Assembly: GCF_001347015.1 (NCBI RefSeq)
Contig: NZ_CFGI01000006.1
Span: forward strand, 141,940-175,450
DNA from: Streptococcus pneumoniae
GTDB taxonomy: Bacteria > Bacillota > Bacilli > Lactobacillales > Streptococcaceae
DNA: 33,511 bases
Reading direction: 5' to 3'
The translations under genes and the position numbers were made by a program. Below the pieces are notes generated by a model. That model did no database searches. It was not told where the DNA came from and was given only the letters and a program-made list of their open reading frames with translations. Within the stretch, counting starts at the first letter, position 1; each line of letters begins with the position of its first letter. Of this stretch, positions 18,559-26,816 are shown in pieces.

Positions 18559-19191
18559 TTAAAAGACAACCTTAGTTCCGTGCAATTGTGTCACGCCCAG
18601 CTGGTCAATAAAGGTTTGACGGTTGTCAAGGTCAATCCCCCCACCTGGTAGAATTTCAATTTTACCTTTAGCGTGCTCCAAAATTCTGTGATAGTGAGCA
18701 AAACGTTTGTCTAGTGAATCGCCAGACACACCAGCGCGAGTTAGGATACGAGTGACACCAGCTTGACTAAGCCAGTCAATAGCTTCTAACTGGTCTTCTT
18801 CGCTCAATTCATCAAAGGCCATGTGAAAGACAATTTCCATTCCTTTTGATGCAGCTATCAACTTCTCAAGATTTTTCTTATCCAACTTCTTATCAGCAGT
18901 TAAAGCTCCAAATACAACCCCTTGACTTCCAGCCTGAGCAGTCAACCGAATGTCTTCTAGCATAATAGCAATTTCTAGGTCATTGTAGACAAAGTCGCCA
19001 CCACGTGGACGAATCATGGTCATGATGGTCGTATCATAGTTAGCTGCCAATTCAACCGCTGCCTTGGTCACTCCATAGCTGGGAGTTGTCCCACCAACTG
19101 CAAGATTATCACAGAGTTCGATTCGACGAGCTCCAGCCTGCATCGCTTTTTCAAGCAAGGTCACATTTTCAGCACAAAATTCGTAAATCAT
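18559..19191 (-). CDS. cutC: CutC family protein
   Basis: A 210-residue TIM-barrel of the CutC family, recognisable by the start IYEFCAENV, the segments RIELCDNLAVGGTTPSYG and MIRPRGGDFVYND, and the C-terminal ILPGGGI. CutC was linked to copper tolerance in E. coli and enterococci, but the enzymatic activity is uncertain. SD AAGGAG precedes the ATG. An inverted repeat lies over its promoter (19227-19248). It is followed by the yjbR-like gene. Confidence 0.93.
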   Translation of the reverse strand: MIYEFCAENVTLLEKAMQAGARRIELCDNLAVGGTTPSYGVTKAAVELAANYDTTIMTMIRPRGGDFVYNDLEIAIMLEDIRLTAQAGSQGVVFGALTADKKLDKKNLEKLIAASKGMEIVFHMAFDELSEEDQLEAIDWLSQAGVTRILTRAGVSGDSLDKRFAHYHRILEHAKGKIEILPGGGIDLDNRQTFIDQLGVTQLHGTKVVF

Positions 19192-19221
19192 TTGATTCTC
19201 CTTGAAGATTACTTTGAATTT

Positions 19222-19248
19222 ATTATAGCATATTGTTGTGAATATGCT
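19222..19248 (-). promoter_or_regulatory. cutC promoter with overlapping inverted repeat
   Basis: An extended -10 (TGC-TATAAT, TATAAT at 19222-19227) lacks a good -35. In its place is an inverted repeat with 8-base arms AGCATATT/AATATGCT and a 6-base centre (19227-19248). A dyad where RNA polymerase must bind is a candidate operator; the cognate regulator is not in this window. Confidence 0.5.
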
Positions 19249-19281
19249 TTCATTTATATCAAGGAAAACAGATACTATTTT

Positions 19282-19641
19282 TTATTCTTTGTCCGGAATG
19301 ACCTTGAAGAGATAATAAGTGATAAAGATGGTCAAGGCTCCCAGACCGATTTTGACTGGTAAGAGAGGGGCAAAATAAATGGAAATTCCCATCAAGATGT
19401 AGATAGAGACGATAATTTTTTTCTTTCGTTCACGCGCAATAGACTTGGTCTCCCGAAAATCAGCTACATATGTTTGATAGAGCTTGGTATGATAAAGCCA
19501 ATCTTCGAAGCGCTTGGAACTTCTGGAGAAACAAGCAATAGACAACAAAAGGAAAGGCGTTGTCGGCAACAAGGGTAAGACGACCCCAACAATAGCCAAG
19601 GCTAGTGATAAAAAACCAATAATTAGATAGATAAGACGCAT
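19282..19641 (-). CDS. YbaN/DUF454 family inner membrane protein
   Basis: 119 residues. Family hallmarks are GVVLPLLPTTPFLLLSIACFSRSS in the N-terminal half, the RFEDWLYHTKLYQTYVADF segment, then two closely spaced hydrophobic helices at the C-terminus. The function is unknown in bacteria. A BOX element (19657-19851) ends 15 bp before its start codon and may contain or modulate its leader. Confidence 0.88.
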   Translation of the reverse strand: MRLIYLIIGFLSLALAIVGVVLPLLPTTPFLLLSIACFSRSSKRFEDWLYHTKLYQTYVADFRETKSIARERKKKIIVSIYILMGISIYFAPLLPVKIGLGALTIFITYYLFKVIPDKE

Positions 19642-19656
19642 AACTTCTCCTAGTTA

Positions 19657-19851
19657 ATACTCTTCGAAAATCTCTTCAAACCGCGTCAACGTCGCCTTGC
19701 CGTATATATGTTACTGACTTCGTCAGTTTCATCTGCAACCTCAAAACAGTGTTTTGAGCTGACTTCGTCAGTTCTATCCACAACCTCAAAGCAGTGCTTT
19801 GAGCAACCTGCAGCTAGTTTCCTAGTTTGCTCTTTGATTTTCATTGAGTAT
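19657..19851 (+). repeat. BOX element (A-B-B-C)
   Basis: A 195-bp BOX repeat of the pneumococcus/mitis type. boxA (57 bp, with CGTCGCCTTGCCGTA) is followed by two tandem 45-bp boxB units, each starting CTGACTTCGTCAG and ending TTTTGAG or CTTTGAG, and a 48-bp boxC ending TTTTCATTGAGTAT. The termini are complementary (ATACTC...GAGTAT), so transcripts fold into a long stem. It fills most of the 301-bp gap between the topA and DUF454 genes. Confidence 0.93.
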
Positions 19852-19942
19852 AAAATAATCCTCTTCTAGTTTCGCATACAATAATGAATTTTGTCAAGTA
19901 CTAATCAAAAAGAGCCTGAAATTCACTTTCAGGACTCTCTTC

Positions 19943-22030
19943 TTATTTAATCTTTTCTTCTTCGTAGTCACCCTTACTACATACAATCTGCTTGCCACCA
20001 CCACGGACTTTTTTCTCCATGAGGAAGTTGCCACATTTTGGACAGTCACGACCAACAGGCTTGTCCCAAGAGGTAAATTCACAGTCAGGATAGCGATTGC
20101 AACCATAGAAGAGACGATTACGTTTAGTTTTTCGCTCAATGATTTGTCCCTGATGACAACTTGGACACTCAACACCAATCTCTTTCACGATTGCTTGGGT
20201 ATGGCGGCAATCTGGGAAATTGCTACAAGCGTAGAACTTACCAAAACGACCAAGTTTAATGACCATTGGACTGCCACACACTTCACAGTCAAATCCAGCT
20301 GGTTCATCCTTGATTTGGATTTTTTCCATTTCTTCTTCAGCCTTTGCAACCTCTTTAGAGAATGGTTTGTAAAAGGCATCAATAACACGTTGCCACTGCT
20401 CTTTTCCGACTTCGACATCATCCAGCTTGCCTTCCATTTCAGCTGTGAAGGTCACGTTTACGATATCTGGAAAATATTCAACAATGAGCTTGTTAACAAT
20501 TTCTCCCAACTCTGTCGGTTCAAAACGTTTGGCTGCAAGGCGAACATAATAACGTTTTTGAATAGTTTCAATGGTTGGCGCATAGGTGGACGGACGTCCA
20601 ACACCATTTTCTTCCAAGGTCTTGATCAGTGTCGCTTCAGAATAACGAGCAGGCGGTTGGGTGAAATGTTGCTCTGGTTTGCTATTGACCTGTTTGACCA
20701 CATCTCCAACAGCCATATCTGGTAACATCTTATTCTTATCAGAATCATTATAAATGGCAAGATAACCATCAAACTTAACCTGACTACCATTGGCAGTAAA
20801 TTGAACCCCATTTTGAGACAATTTAACAGCCATGGTATCAAAGACAGCAGCTGTCATCTGGCTAGCCACAAAACGATTCCAGATAAGAGTATAAAGCTTG
20901 AGTTGATCCTTATCCAGATACTTAGCGATGCTTTCAGGTGTATTAAAGACACTAGACGGGCGAATAGCCTCATGGGCATCCTGAGCACCTGATGCATTTT
21001 TGACCTTGCTACCATGCTTAGAATACTTACTACCAAAACGGTCCGTAATGAAACTTGCTGCTTCATTTTGCGCTACAGGACTGATACGAGTCGAATCGGT
21101 ACGCATATAGGTAATCAAACCTTGAACACCAGAACCGATATTGATCCCTTCATAAAGCTGTTGGGCAACCATCATGGTCTTTCGAGTACGGAAATTGATT
21201 TTATTAGCAGCATCCATCTGCATAGATGAAGTAGTATAGGGTAAAGGAGCATTGCGCTTGCGCTCTTTCTTATCTACCTGATCCACTGAAAAATCTTTAC
21301 CAGTCAGACGAGACATAACTTCCTTGACCTCGTCATTGCTAGTCAGTTTCAGTTTTTTGCCATCTATCCCATAGAAGGAAGCCTGAAATTGCTTGGTTCC
21401 CTTTTTAAAGACAGCATCAATTGTCCAATATTCTTCTGGTTGGAAGGCATTGATTTCATTCTCACGATCAATGATTAACTTAAGGGCAATAGACTGAACG
21501 CGACCTGCTGACAAGCCCTTCTTAACCTTTTTCCACAAAATAGGCGAAATCGAATAGCCTACCAAGCGGTCCAAAACACGGCGTGCCTGTTGAGCATCGA
21601 CCAAGTCCATATCAATCTTGCGTGGCTCTTTGAAAGCATTTTTGACCGCATCCTTGGTGATTTCATTGAAGACCACACGGTTGGCATCATTTTCATCCAA
21701 GTTGAGAATGTGGGCCAAATGCCAAGAAATCGCTTCTCCTTCACGGTCCGGGTCACTTGCGAGAAAGACTTTATTAGCTTTTTTGGCTTCTTTTTTCAAG
21801 TCATTGATAAGAGGACCTTTTCCTCGGATATTGATATATTGTGGTTCGTAATTATTTTCAATATTAACGGACATACTGGATTTCTTCAAATCACGGATAT
21901 GGCCGACACTGGCTAGAACCTTATAATTTCTGCCTAGATATTTTTCAATCGTCTTGGCCTTAGCAGGCGACTCCACGATTACTAGATTTTTTTTAACTGT
22001 TGATTTTTTCTTTTTTGTTGCCGTAGCCAC
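19943..22030 (-). CDS. topA: DNA topoisomerase I
   Basis: 695 residues from the GTG at 22030 (SD AAAGG 8 nt away); an ATG six codons upstream is less likely because the mature family N-terminus begins at this GTG. The Toprim domain has [12 protein letters not shown] (E20) and the acidic triad in DPDREGEAI (D93, D95, E97-99 region). The catalytic tyrosine is Y308 in [12 protein letters not shown]. Three C-terminal Cys4 zinc-ribbon repeats bind DNA. It relaxes negative supercoils. It has its own promoter at 22066-22094. Confidence 0.97.
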   Translation of the reverse strand: MATATKKKKSTVKKNLVIVESPAKAKTIEKYLGRNYKVLASVGHIRDLKKSSMSVNIENNYEPQYINIRGKGPLINDLKKEAKKANKVFLASDPDREGEAISWHLAHILNLDENDANRVVFNEITKDAVKNAFKEPRKIDMDLVDAQQARRVLDRLVGYSISPILWKKVKKGLSAGRVQSIALKLIIDRENEINAFQPEEYWTIDAVFKKGTKQFQASFYGIDGKKLKLTSNDEVKEVMSRLTGKDFSVDQVDKKERKRNAPLPYTTSSMQMDAANKINFRTRKTMMVAQQLYEGINIGSGVQGLITYMRTDSTRISPVAQNEAASFITDRFGSKYSKHGSKVKNASGAQDAHEAIRPSSVFNTPESIAKYLDKDQLKLYTLIWNRFVASQMTAAVFDTMAVKLSQNGVQFTANGSQVKFDGYLAIYNDSDKNKMLPDMAVGDVVKQVNSKPEQHFTQPPARYSEATLIKTLEENGVGRPSTYAPTIETIQKRYYVRLAAKRFEPTELGEIVNKLIVEYFPDIVNVTFTAEMEGKLDDVEVGKEQWQRVIDAFYKPFSKEVAKAEEEMEKIQIKDEPAGFDCEVCGSPMVIKLGRFGKFYACSNFPDCRHTQAIVKEIGVECPSCHQGQIIERKTKRNRLFYGCNRYPDCEFTSWDKPVGRDCPKCGNFLMEKKVRGGGKQIVCSKGDYEEEKIK

Positions 22031-22065
22031 AGTATCACACCTTTTCAAAGTAATAAACTTTATAA

Positions 22066-22094
22066 AGTGTAAACCATTTTTTGAACCCTGTCAA
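22066..22094 (-). promoter_or_regulatory. topA promoter
   Basis: -35 TTGACA (22089-22094), 17-bp spacer, -10 TACACT (22066-22071), about 35 bp before the GTG start. Confidence 0.75.
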
Positions 22095-22196
22095 GACTTA
22101 GCTATTATAATAGAAGAAAAGTTTTATGCTTAAGACCTCAGTCTCCCTTTGATATACATAGAAGACTCACGAGAAAAACCAGCTATTCTCAAGAAA

Positions 22197-23240
22197 TTAT
22201 TGCTCCTCAGACTCTGTATCAAATTTATTAGCTTTTTCCTTTTCTTTTGCTTCCTTATCTTTGATATACTGGAAGAAATACTCCACCAGTTCTTCCTTGC
22301 TAAGTTGTTCTGAATCAGACAATTGTGAAACTTGAACAGAAACATCACTTAAACCATAGTCCCCCCTCTTACTTGAAATCATATCGAGTTCTTCTTCTGT
22401 CAAATAATTTCCTGAAATGGTTAGCTTTAGGGTATGAGTCTTTTTAGAATAGGTTTTTTTCAAAATATTATGCCCATGAAATTGCTCTGATATAAATTTC
22501 TTAAGGGACTCTTTTTTCAACGTTTCTCTGACTAAAGTCGTTGCAGAGATGAAACTCGGAATCATCAGTAAAACAGCAACTAGAAGCAAAATCCTGCGCA
22601 TTTTAGAGTCTTCTTCATTATCTCTAAAATAGTGCTTCTTAACCATCATCAACCTGACACCTATATAAGTCGCAATGACAATGAAGCTACAATTGATGAG
22701 GAATAGGTAAGAAGAGCCTATGATAAATTTTAGATTAGCAGAAGCAATAGCATAACCTACCGTACAAAGAGGAGGCATCAAGGCAGTTGCAATGGCCACA
22801 CCAGGGACAATATTATTGGTCTCTTTTTTCCTAGCACCAATAATACCTGCTATCCCTCCTACAAAAGCAATGAGAACATCCCAAATAGTCGGAGAGGTTC
22901 TAGCAACAATCTCCGAACTAGCATACGAAATAGGAGAAAGATAAAAATAAAGTGTTGAAGCTATTAAACTGGCAAGAATTTGAATAGCTAATATTTTAAA
23001 AGATTTTCTTAACAATTTAAAATCAAATATAGCTAGAGAGAGCCCCACCCCCAGAATAGGTGTCATCAAAGGAGAGATTAACATGGCTCCAATAATCACG
23101 GGAGTCGAATCCATATTTAATCCGATAGAGGCGATAAGCATGGCACATAGCAAAATCGCTAAATCACTTCTGGAGAGTTCTAATTCTTCATATATTTTAT
23201 TTCTAAATTCTACCAACGAATACAGTTTATTATTTGTCAC
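22197..23240 (-). CDS. DUF389 family membrane protein
   Basis: 347 residues. The first ~225 form six or so hydrophobic helices with the DUF389 pattern: LCAMLIASIGLNMDSTPVIIGAMLISPLMTPILG and later GVAIATALMPPLCTVGYA. A charged soluble C-terminal domain of ~120 residues follows. Function is unknown; transport has been guessed for the family. The start is GTG with SD AAAGGAAG six bases away. It is preceded by a short BOX element (23274-23386). Confidence 0.86.
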   Translation of the reverse strand: MTNNKLYSLVEFRNKIYEELELSRSDLAILLCAMLIASIGLNMDSTPVIIGAMLISPLMTPILGVGLSLAIFDFKLLRKSFKILAIQILASLIASTLYFYLSPISYASSEIVARTSPTIWDVLIAFVGGIAGIIGARKKETNNIVPGVAIATALMPPLCTVGYAIASANLKFIIGSSYLFLINCSFIVIATYIGVRLMMVKKHYFRDNEEDSKMRRILLLVAVLLMIPSFISATTLVRETLKKESLKKFISEQFHGHNILKKTYSKKTHTLKLTISGNYLTEEELDMISSKRGDYGLSDVSVQVSQLSDSEQLSKEELVEYFFQYIKDKEAKEKEKANKFDTESEEQ

Positions 23241-23273
23241 AAATATCTTCCTTTCCTAGCTAACTAGTCGCTA

Positions 23274-23386
23274 ATACTCTTCGAAAATCTCTTCAAACCA
23301 CGTCAGCTTTATCTGCAACCTCAAAGCGGTGCTTTGAGCAACCTGCGGCTAGCTTCCTAGTTTACTCTTTGATTTTCATTGAGTAT
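23274..23386 (+). repeat. short BOX element (boxB largely deleted)
   Basis: 113 bp with the same ends as the full BOX at 19657-19851: it starts ATACTCTTCGAAAATCTC and ends TTTTCATTGAGTAT. The 3' part of boxA and most of one boxB are missing. It lies between the DUF389 start and a promoter-like site at 23627-23655. Confidence 0.88.
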
Positions 23387-23509
23387 AAAATCCTAACAAA
23401 CTCAATACTTTAGTAGTCTGATATGCCAATCTCATGAGGTCTTTTTATCATTTTCCATCACATCCTGACGCAAATGTCTACTGCTATCTCTCATCAGTTT
23501 CATTTCTAG

Positions 23510-23601
23510 TAAATGAAAATCAAACTCGGAAGCTCACCGTAGCTTGCTCAAAACACAGCAAGGCAAAGCTGAGCTAATTAAAAAAGATTTTCGAAGAGTG
23601 T
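23510..23601 (-). repeat. degenerate BOX-like repeat, reverse orientation
   Basis: It begins with TGAAAATCAAACTCGGAAGC and ends GATTTTCGAAGAGTGT, the two termini of a BOX element read in the opposite direction, with a diverged centre containing AGCAAGGCAAAGCTGAG. Probably an old copy facing the intact one at 23274-23386. Confidence 0.65.
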
Positions 23602-23626
23602 CATCATAAATTTCAGACCATTTTTT

Positions 23627-23655
23627 ATAATAACCATTTTATTTTTATCTGTCAA
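23627..23655 (-). promoter_or_regulatory. promoter candidate upstream of the DUF389 gene
   Basis: -35 TTGACA (23650-23655), 17-bp spacer, -10 TATTAT (23627-23632). It is nearly 390 bp before the GTG of the DUF389 gene with two BOX-type repeats in between, so it is uncertain whether it serves that gene. Confidence 0.45.
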
Positions 23656-23859
23656 GGTCTTTGAATTCTTTCTTAGACAAGCCCTTGTAATCTCTACTCT
23701 TGAAGAATTTATTTTTCCTTACTGACAAGATGTTAGATGATAAGTCCCCCTAACAGTAAGCTAAGCAAGATTAGTCACAAGCAACTCTCCTTTCTCAATT
23801 ACACTAAATTGCTTTCCTTCCTATGGGAAAAGTCCTCCACTCCACTTATTCACTTAGAA

Positions 23860-23905
23860 AAAACGCATAATATCAAGTGCTGAAAAACCTGATAAAATGC
23901 GTTTT
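23860..23905 (-). terminator. dprA terminator
   Basis: A 9-bp outer stem AAAACGCAT/ATGCGTTTT with an inner TGATA/TATCA pairing. On the minus strand it is followed by TTTTTTCT, 70 bp past the dprA stop. Confidence 0.7.
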
Positions 23906-23974
23906 ATTGTGGGGATATTTACTTCATTTTCTATTAAAAATTGATTTTTCTTAGAATTCTAGCTTAGGTCATTT

Positions 23975-24823
23975 TTAAAATTCAAATTCCGCAAGAACAT
24001 CTTGCCCGCTGGTGACTAATTTTGCTCCTTCTTGAATCAAATGATGGCAACCGTCTGATAGTCCATCTAAAATACTTCCAGGAATAGCAAAGACGTCACG
24101 CCCTTCTTCCATTGCTCGCTCACAGGTAATGAGACTACCTGAACGCATCTTAGCCTCTGCTACAATCACACCACGGCAAAGTCCAGCAATAATGCGATTA
24201 CGGGCAGGAAAATGAAATTTCAGAGGCTGTTCACCAGGTCCATATTCACTTAGAACTAGATGATCATTTCCGATATAGTCTTGCAAACGTTTATTGGCTT
24301 TAGGATAAAACACATCCAGTCCTGTTCCAATCACTGCAATGGTTTTCCCGCCATTCTGAAGAGCTGCCATATGAGCTGCTGTGTCAATGCCCTTGGCTAA
24401 TCCACTGACAATAACCAGTTCATTTTCCAAGCCCTGAATGACTTTTTCAACTGACTTAGCTCCCTGTTTGCTACAAGCACGACTCCCCACGACAGCTACT
24501 TTTGGAAATTTCAAGAGGTCAAGATTTCCCTTGTAAAATAAAAGTACAGGCGCATCGTATATTTCACTCAAATCCCAAGGGTAACAGTCATCTAAAATAG
24601 AGAAAGATGGAAATTTTTGAAACTCCTTCTCCAAATGCGCATCGTCTATCTGAAAATAACGTTCCATAAAAACGGCTGGATTACGGCAACCTGATATATC
24701 TGCAATATCACCTAACAACAGTTCTTGATCGACATTTTCACCATATTCTAGGACATTCAAAATCTGTTGATTGCTCAAACCTGATTTTTTTAACTTATAG
24801 ATTTCATAGTTTGTGATTTTCAT
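23975..24823 (-). CDS. dprA: DNA processing protein DprA
   Basis: 282 residues from the ATG at 24823; four codons upstream another ATG exists but has no SD, whereas TGGAG lies before this one. An N-terminal SAM-like region (~1-105) is followed by an extended Rossmann fold with VAVVGSRACSKQGA, VSGLAKGIDTAAH, FHFPARNRIIAGL and SGSLITCERAMEEGRDVFAIPG. DprA loads RecA on incoming single-stranded DNA during transformation and shuts off competence by binding phospho-ComE. A ComX box at 24857-24864 marks it as a late competence gene. It nearly matches pneumococcal DprA as I recall it. Confidence 0.97.
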   Translation of the reverse strand: MKITNYEIYKLKKSGLSNQQILNVLEYGENVDQELLLGDIADISGCRNPAVFMERYFQIDDAHLEKEFQKFPSFSILDDCYPWDLSEIYDAPVLLFYKGNLDLLKFPKVAVVGSRACSKQGAKSVEKVIQGLENELVIVSGLAKGIDTAAHMAALQNGGKTIAVIGTGLDVFYPKANKRLQDYIGNDHLVLSEYGPGEQPLKFHFPARNRIIAGLCRGVIVAEAKMRSGSLITCERAMEEGRDVFAIPGSILDGLSDGCHHLIQEGAKLVTSGQDVLAEFEF

Positions 24824-24856
24824 AAATAACTCCATTTCTTTTTCTAGTCATCTATT

Positions 24857-24864
24857 TATTCGTA
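24857..24864 (-). promoter_or_regulatory. ComX (SigX) box of dprA
   Basis: The minus strand reads TACGAATA, the exact combox/cin-box -10 used by the alternative sigma factor ComX in streptococci, 34 bp before the dprA start. No sigma-A -35/-10 pair is obvious alongside. This supports competence-induced expression. Confidence 0.9.
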
Positions 24865-24912
24865 AAAAAATCAAAAAACATCCGACTATTTATAATCCCC
24901 CAATAATGAAGT

Positions 24913-24967
24913 ATATTGAAAAATCTCCAGACTAGAGAACTCATTGACGGTTCCTAATCTGGAGATT
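24913..24967 (-). repeat. 55-bp terminator-like repeat, copy 1
   Basis: Identical over 55 bp to 29492-29546 and in the same orientation. On the minus strand it folds as AATCTCCAGA/TCTGGAGATT, 10 bp, with an inner GAAC/GTTC helix, and ends in TTTTTCAATAT, so it can act as an intrinsic terminator for leftward transcripts. It lies just upstream of dprA and marks the left edge of the accessory block. Confidence 0.85.
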
Positions 24968-24996
24968 CCTTATTTGCACTTTTCTTGTACAACCTC

Positions 24997-25183
24997 ATAA
25001 TCTTCGAAAGTCTCTTCAAGCCGCGCCAACGTCGCCTTGCCGTATATATGTGACTGACTTCGTCAGTCTTACCTACAACCTCAAAAACATGTTTTGAGCT
25101 GACTTCGTCAGTTCTATCTGCAACCTCAAAGCAATCCTTTGAGCAACCTGCGGCTAGTTTGCTCTTTGATTTTCATTGAGTAT
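24997..25183 (+). repeat. BOX element (A-B-B-C)
   Basis: 187 bp: boxA 57 bp, two 45-bp boxB units each starting CTGACTTCGTCAG, and a boxC shortened to 40 bp. It ends TTTTCATTGAGTAT. The repeat has run into the 3' part of a small leftward ORF starting at 25213, whose last codons and stop are supplied by boxC. Confidence 0.92.
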
Positions 25184-25213
25184 CAATCCAATGATTTTCA
25201 GTAATTCTTCCAT
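25154..25213 (-). CDS. 19-codon ORF fused to a BOX element
   Basis: ATG at 25213 with a strong SD (AAGGAGGG, 6 nt spacing) opens an ORF beginning MEELLKIIGLIL. After twelve codons it enters boxC (LNENQRAN then stop). The good SD and upstream promoter elements suggest the start of a real gene whose body has been lost or replaced by the BOX insertion, or a genuine small hydrophobic peptide. I do not recognise the product. Confidence 0.35.
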   Translation of the reverse strand: MEELLKIIGLILNENQRAN

Positions 25214-25336
25214 GGGCTTCCCTCCTTGTTTTTCAACTTTATAGTTAAATAAAATACAAACCGAACAGATTGATTGGGAAATTAAAACCAATTTCTAACA
25301 ATATTTTATAAGTCAGGTTGTACTATAACAGATTCA

Positions 25337-25357
25337 TTTCGATATAGTATATCGAAA
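25337..25357. promoter_or_regulatory. 21-bp perfect palindrome, operator candidate
   Basis: Arms TTTCGATATA and TATATCGAAA flank one central base. It lies 9 bp upstream of an extended -10 (TGT-TATAGT, 25322-25327) on the minus strand, where the missing -35 would be. The downstream ORF starts at 25213. No regulator gene is adjacent. Confidence 0.5.
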
Positions 25358-25390
25358 AAAGTCTTTAAAATTAGACAAGCTCATATCACG

Positions 25391-25476
25391 AAGGGCGAAA
25401 AAATGCGGTAGCACGATTAGACGGCTCGCAGCACCACCATTTCTCTGGATTAAGACACTGAAAATCAATTCTCAAC
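25391..25476 (-). ncRNA. possible decayed T-box leader
   Basis: The minus-strand transcript starting near 25476 contains AGAGAAATGGTGGTGCTGCG, resembling the AGAGA and distal-loop motifs of T-box stem I, then GTGCTACCGCATTTTTTCGC and CCTT, resembling the T-box proper (normally TGGTACCGCG) and its terminator side. The two are about 20 nt apart instead of the usual ~100, and no aminoacyl-tRNA synthetase or amino-acid gene follows. Best read as a T-box leader with an internal deletion; it may be coincidence. Confidence 0.4.
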
Positions 25477-25482
25477 TTTCAT

Positions 25483-25510
25483 ATTATATCGTTTTTTAAG
25501 CTTACGTCAA
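25483..25510 (-). promoter_or_regulatory. promoter of the T-box-like leader
   Basis: -35 TTGACG (25505-25510), 16-bp spacer, perfect -10 TATAAT (25483-25488), pointing into the leader remnant. Confidence 0.65.
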
Positions 25511-25627
25511 CTGGTACTCGTCTCACTTCCGACACCATATAAAAAACAGTTTGTCTACATACTCCAATATCTCTAAAAACAGCGGTGAATCAATATTTAT
25601 ATCTTGGGGATTTGTTTCCCCCCTCAA

Positions 25628-26417
25628 TTACATCAATTGATTGTAGAAATTTAAATCTTCAATGTCTTCTCTAGCCATTATCTTGATTCCACGAAAATAA
25701 CCTAAGTAACTATCAACAGTAGCGTGACTAGCAAGAGTCAATATCATAGCTTCATTATTTTCCACATCGCTTAAGGGACTTTTTGAGAAAAGTCTCTCAC
25801 ACTGCTTTAAGTAATCAATTTTTTTGTGAGCTCTTCTAACTCTAGAACTCACACTGGGTAAAGTCACATCTGTTTGCAAATCAGATAAAAAATTACGTAT
25901 TCCAAACTTACATTCATAGAAAGACAGGGTCTTTGTTCTAGTATTTTTATAAACTACATCACATTTTGTATTAGCAAAAAGCTCTCCACGAAATAATTCC
26001 TTTCGCTTATATTTCACTAATGGTTCAAAAGCTACTTTGCCATCCCTTCCAGGTATTTTTTTCCATCGCATGACTAGATATTCAAAATATCCAGTAAAAA
26101 CAGCCTGATAAGAATGATGAGATACTCTGGGATTTTCAAATAAATTTAAAATCAGGCTTTTTAGGCTATTAAAAACAGTTTGATTAACATTAAAACCATG
26201 CAATCCTTGCTCTCTTTTTAAACTATCTAATCTACTTGAGATTTGTCTCCTAGTATCAGAATTAGTCCTATGAGTAAAAAAGAACTCATTAACTATTCTG
26301 TAACAAGAATAATCTTGAGAAATATACCTATATAACTGAATGATGGTATTATTTCTTACTGGAGAATTAGTTGTTGAAATTTTAAAACGAATATGTTTGA
26401 TTTTATATTTCTGAGTC
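25628..26417 (-). CDS. putative PD-(D/E)xK nuclease of the accessory cluster
   Basis: 263 residues from the ATG at 26417 (MTQKYKIKH). A longer frame to 26587 exists, but the extra part is antisense-like coding inside the preceding gene and this ATG has GGGAG upstream. The first ~95 residues are basic and helical. The C-terminal half has the order expected of a restriction-endonuclease fold: E113 in the helix FEYLV, D154 in KCDVVY, and E169-x-K171 in SFYECKF, with a following helix. It overlaps the preceding gene by 15 bp and is last in the second transcription unit. The catalytic assignment rests on motif spacing only; substrate unknown. Confidence 0.62.
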
Positions 26418-26816
26418 ATTGTCTTTTGACTCCCAAAATCTATAAGGAATAGTAAGAGAATTAAATTTTGTATCGCTGAGTAATTCATACAATCTATACT
26501 GAACATATGGTTCAACAATTTCAAATAAAATAAAATTACTTTCTCTCTCTTTGAGGTTAAAATCATCAATACAACTTGTAAATTCAATGATATGAGATAT
26601 CTTTACTAAAATTGTTTCATCGTCTCCCTCAACGATTCTCATTAAAAAACTAACAGTAGCCTTAAAATTATTTTTATTATTACCTTTTAATTCATCAACA
26701 ATCATCCCAATCTGTATATCTAAATTTGAGTTTGGGATAACTTTTTCCTCAAATGTATTAATATTGAATTTCATTTCTGAAGGATAAATTGCTGAAATCA
26801 ACTCTATTTTTCTCAC
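26403..26816 (-). CDS. probable SecB-like protein (second in the cluster)
   Basis: 137 residues from a GTG at 26816 with strong SD AAAGGAG, 7 nt away. It overlaps the preceding gene by 59 bp in another frame. The C-terminal part (FEIVEPYVQYRLYELL, then SLTIPYRFWE) has the layout of the SecB helix and terminal strand: an aromatic 'PY' at the helix start, about twelve residues, then a hydrophobic 'IP' turn. The preceding part alternates strand-like segments. SecB-fold proteins bind unfolded clients, and some act as chaperones for antitoxins. The match is weaker than for the gene at 27510, so treat as tentative. Confidence 0.5.
   Translation of the reverse strand: MRKIELISAIYPSEMKFNINTFEEKVIPNSNLDIQIGMIVDELKGNNKNNFKATVSFLMRIVEGDDETILVKISHIIEFTSCIDDFNLKERESNFILFEIVEPYVQYRLYELLSDTKFNSLTIPYRFWESKDNDSEI

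Larger units (their letters stand above)
23387..23974. other. gene-free interval between the DUF389 gene and dprA
   Basis: No convincing gene. It holds the degenerate BOX (23510-23601), a leftward promoter-like site TTGACA-17-TATTAT (23627-23655) that could drive the DUF389 gene across both BOX repeats, and the dprA terminator (23860-23905). The rest looks like decayed intergenic sequence. Confidence 0.5.
25184..25627. other. intergenic block with leader remnants
   Basis: No complete gene apart from the 19-codon ORF. On the minus strand it contains, in order of transcription, a promoter (25483-25510), a compact T-box-like leader (25391-25476), a 21-bp palindrome (25337-25357), an extended -10 TGT-TATAGT (25322-25327) and the SD and start of the small ORF. 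It reads as the preserved front end of a lost operon. Confidence 0.5.

Noticed and set aside
26418-26587. N-terminal extension of the nuclease gene
   Set aside because: The extra 57 codons run inside the preceding gene in another frame and add a hydrophobic stretch unlike the rest; the ATG at 26417 with GGGAG upstream is better.
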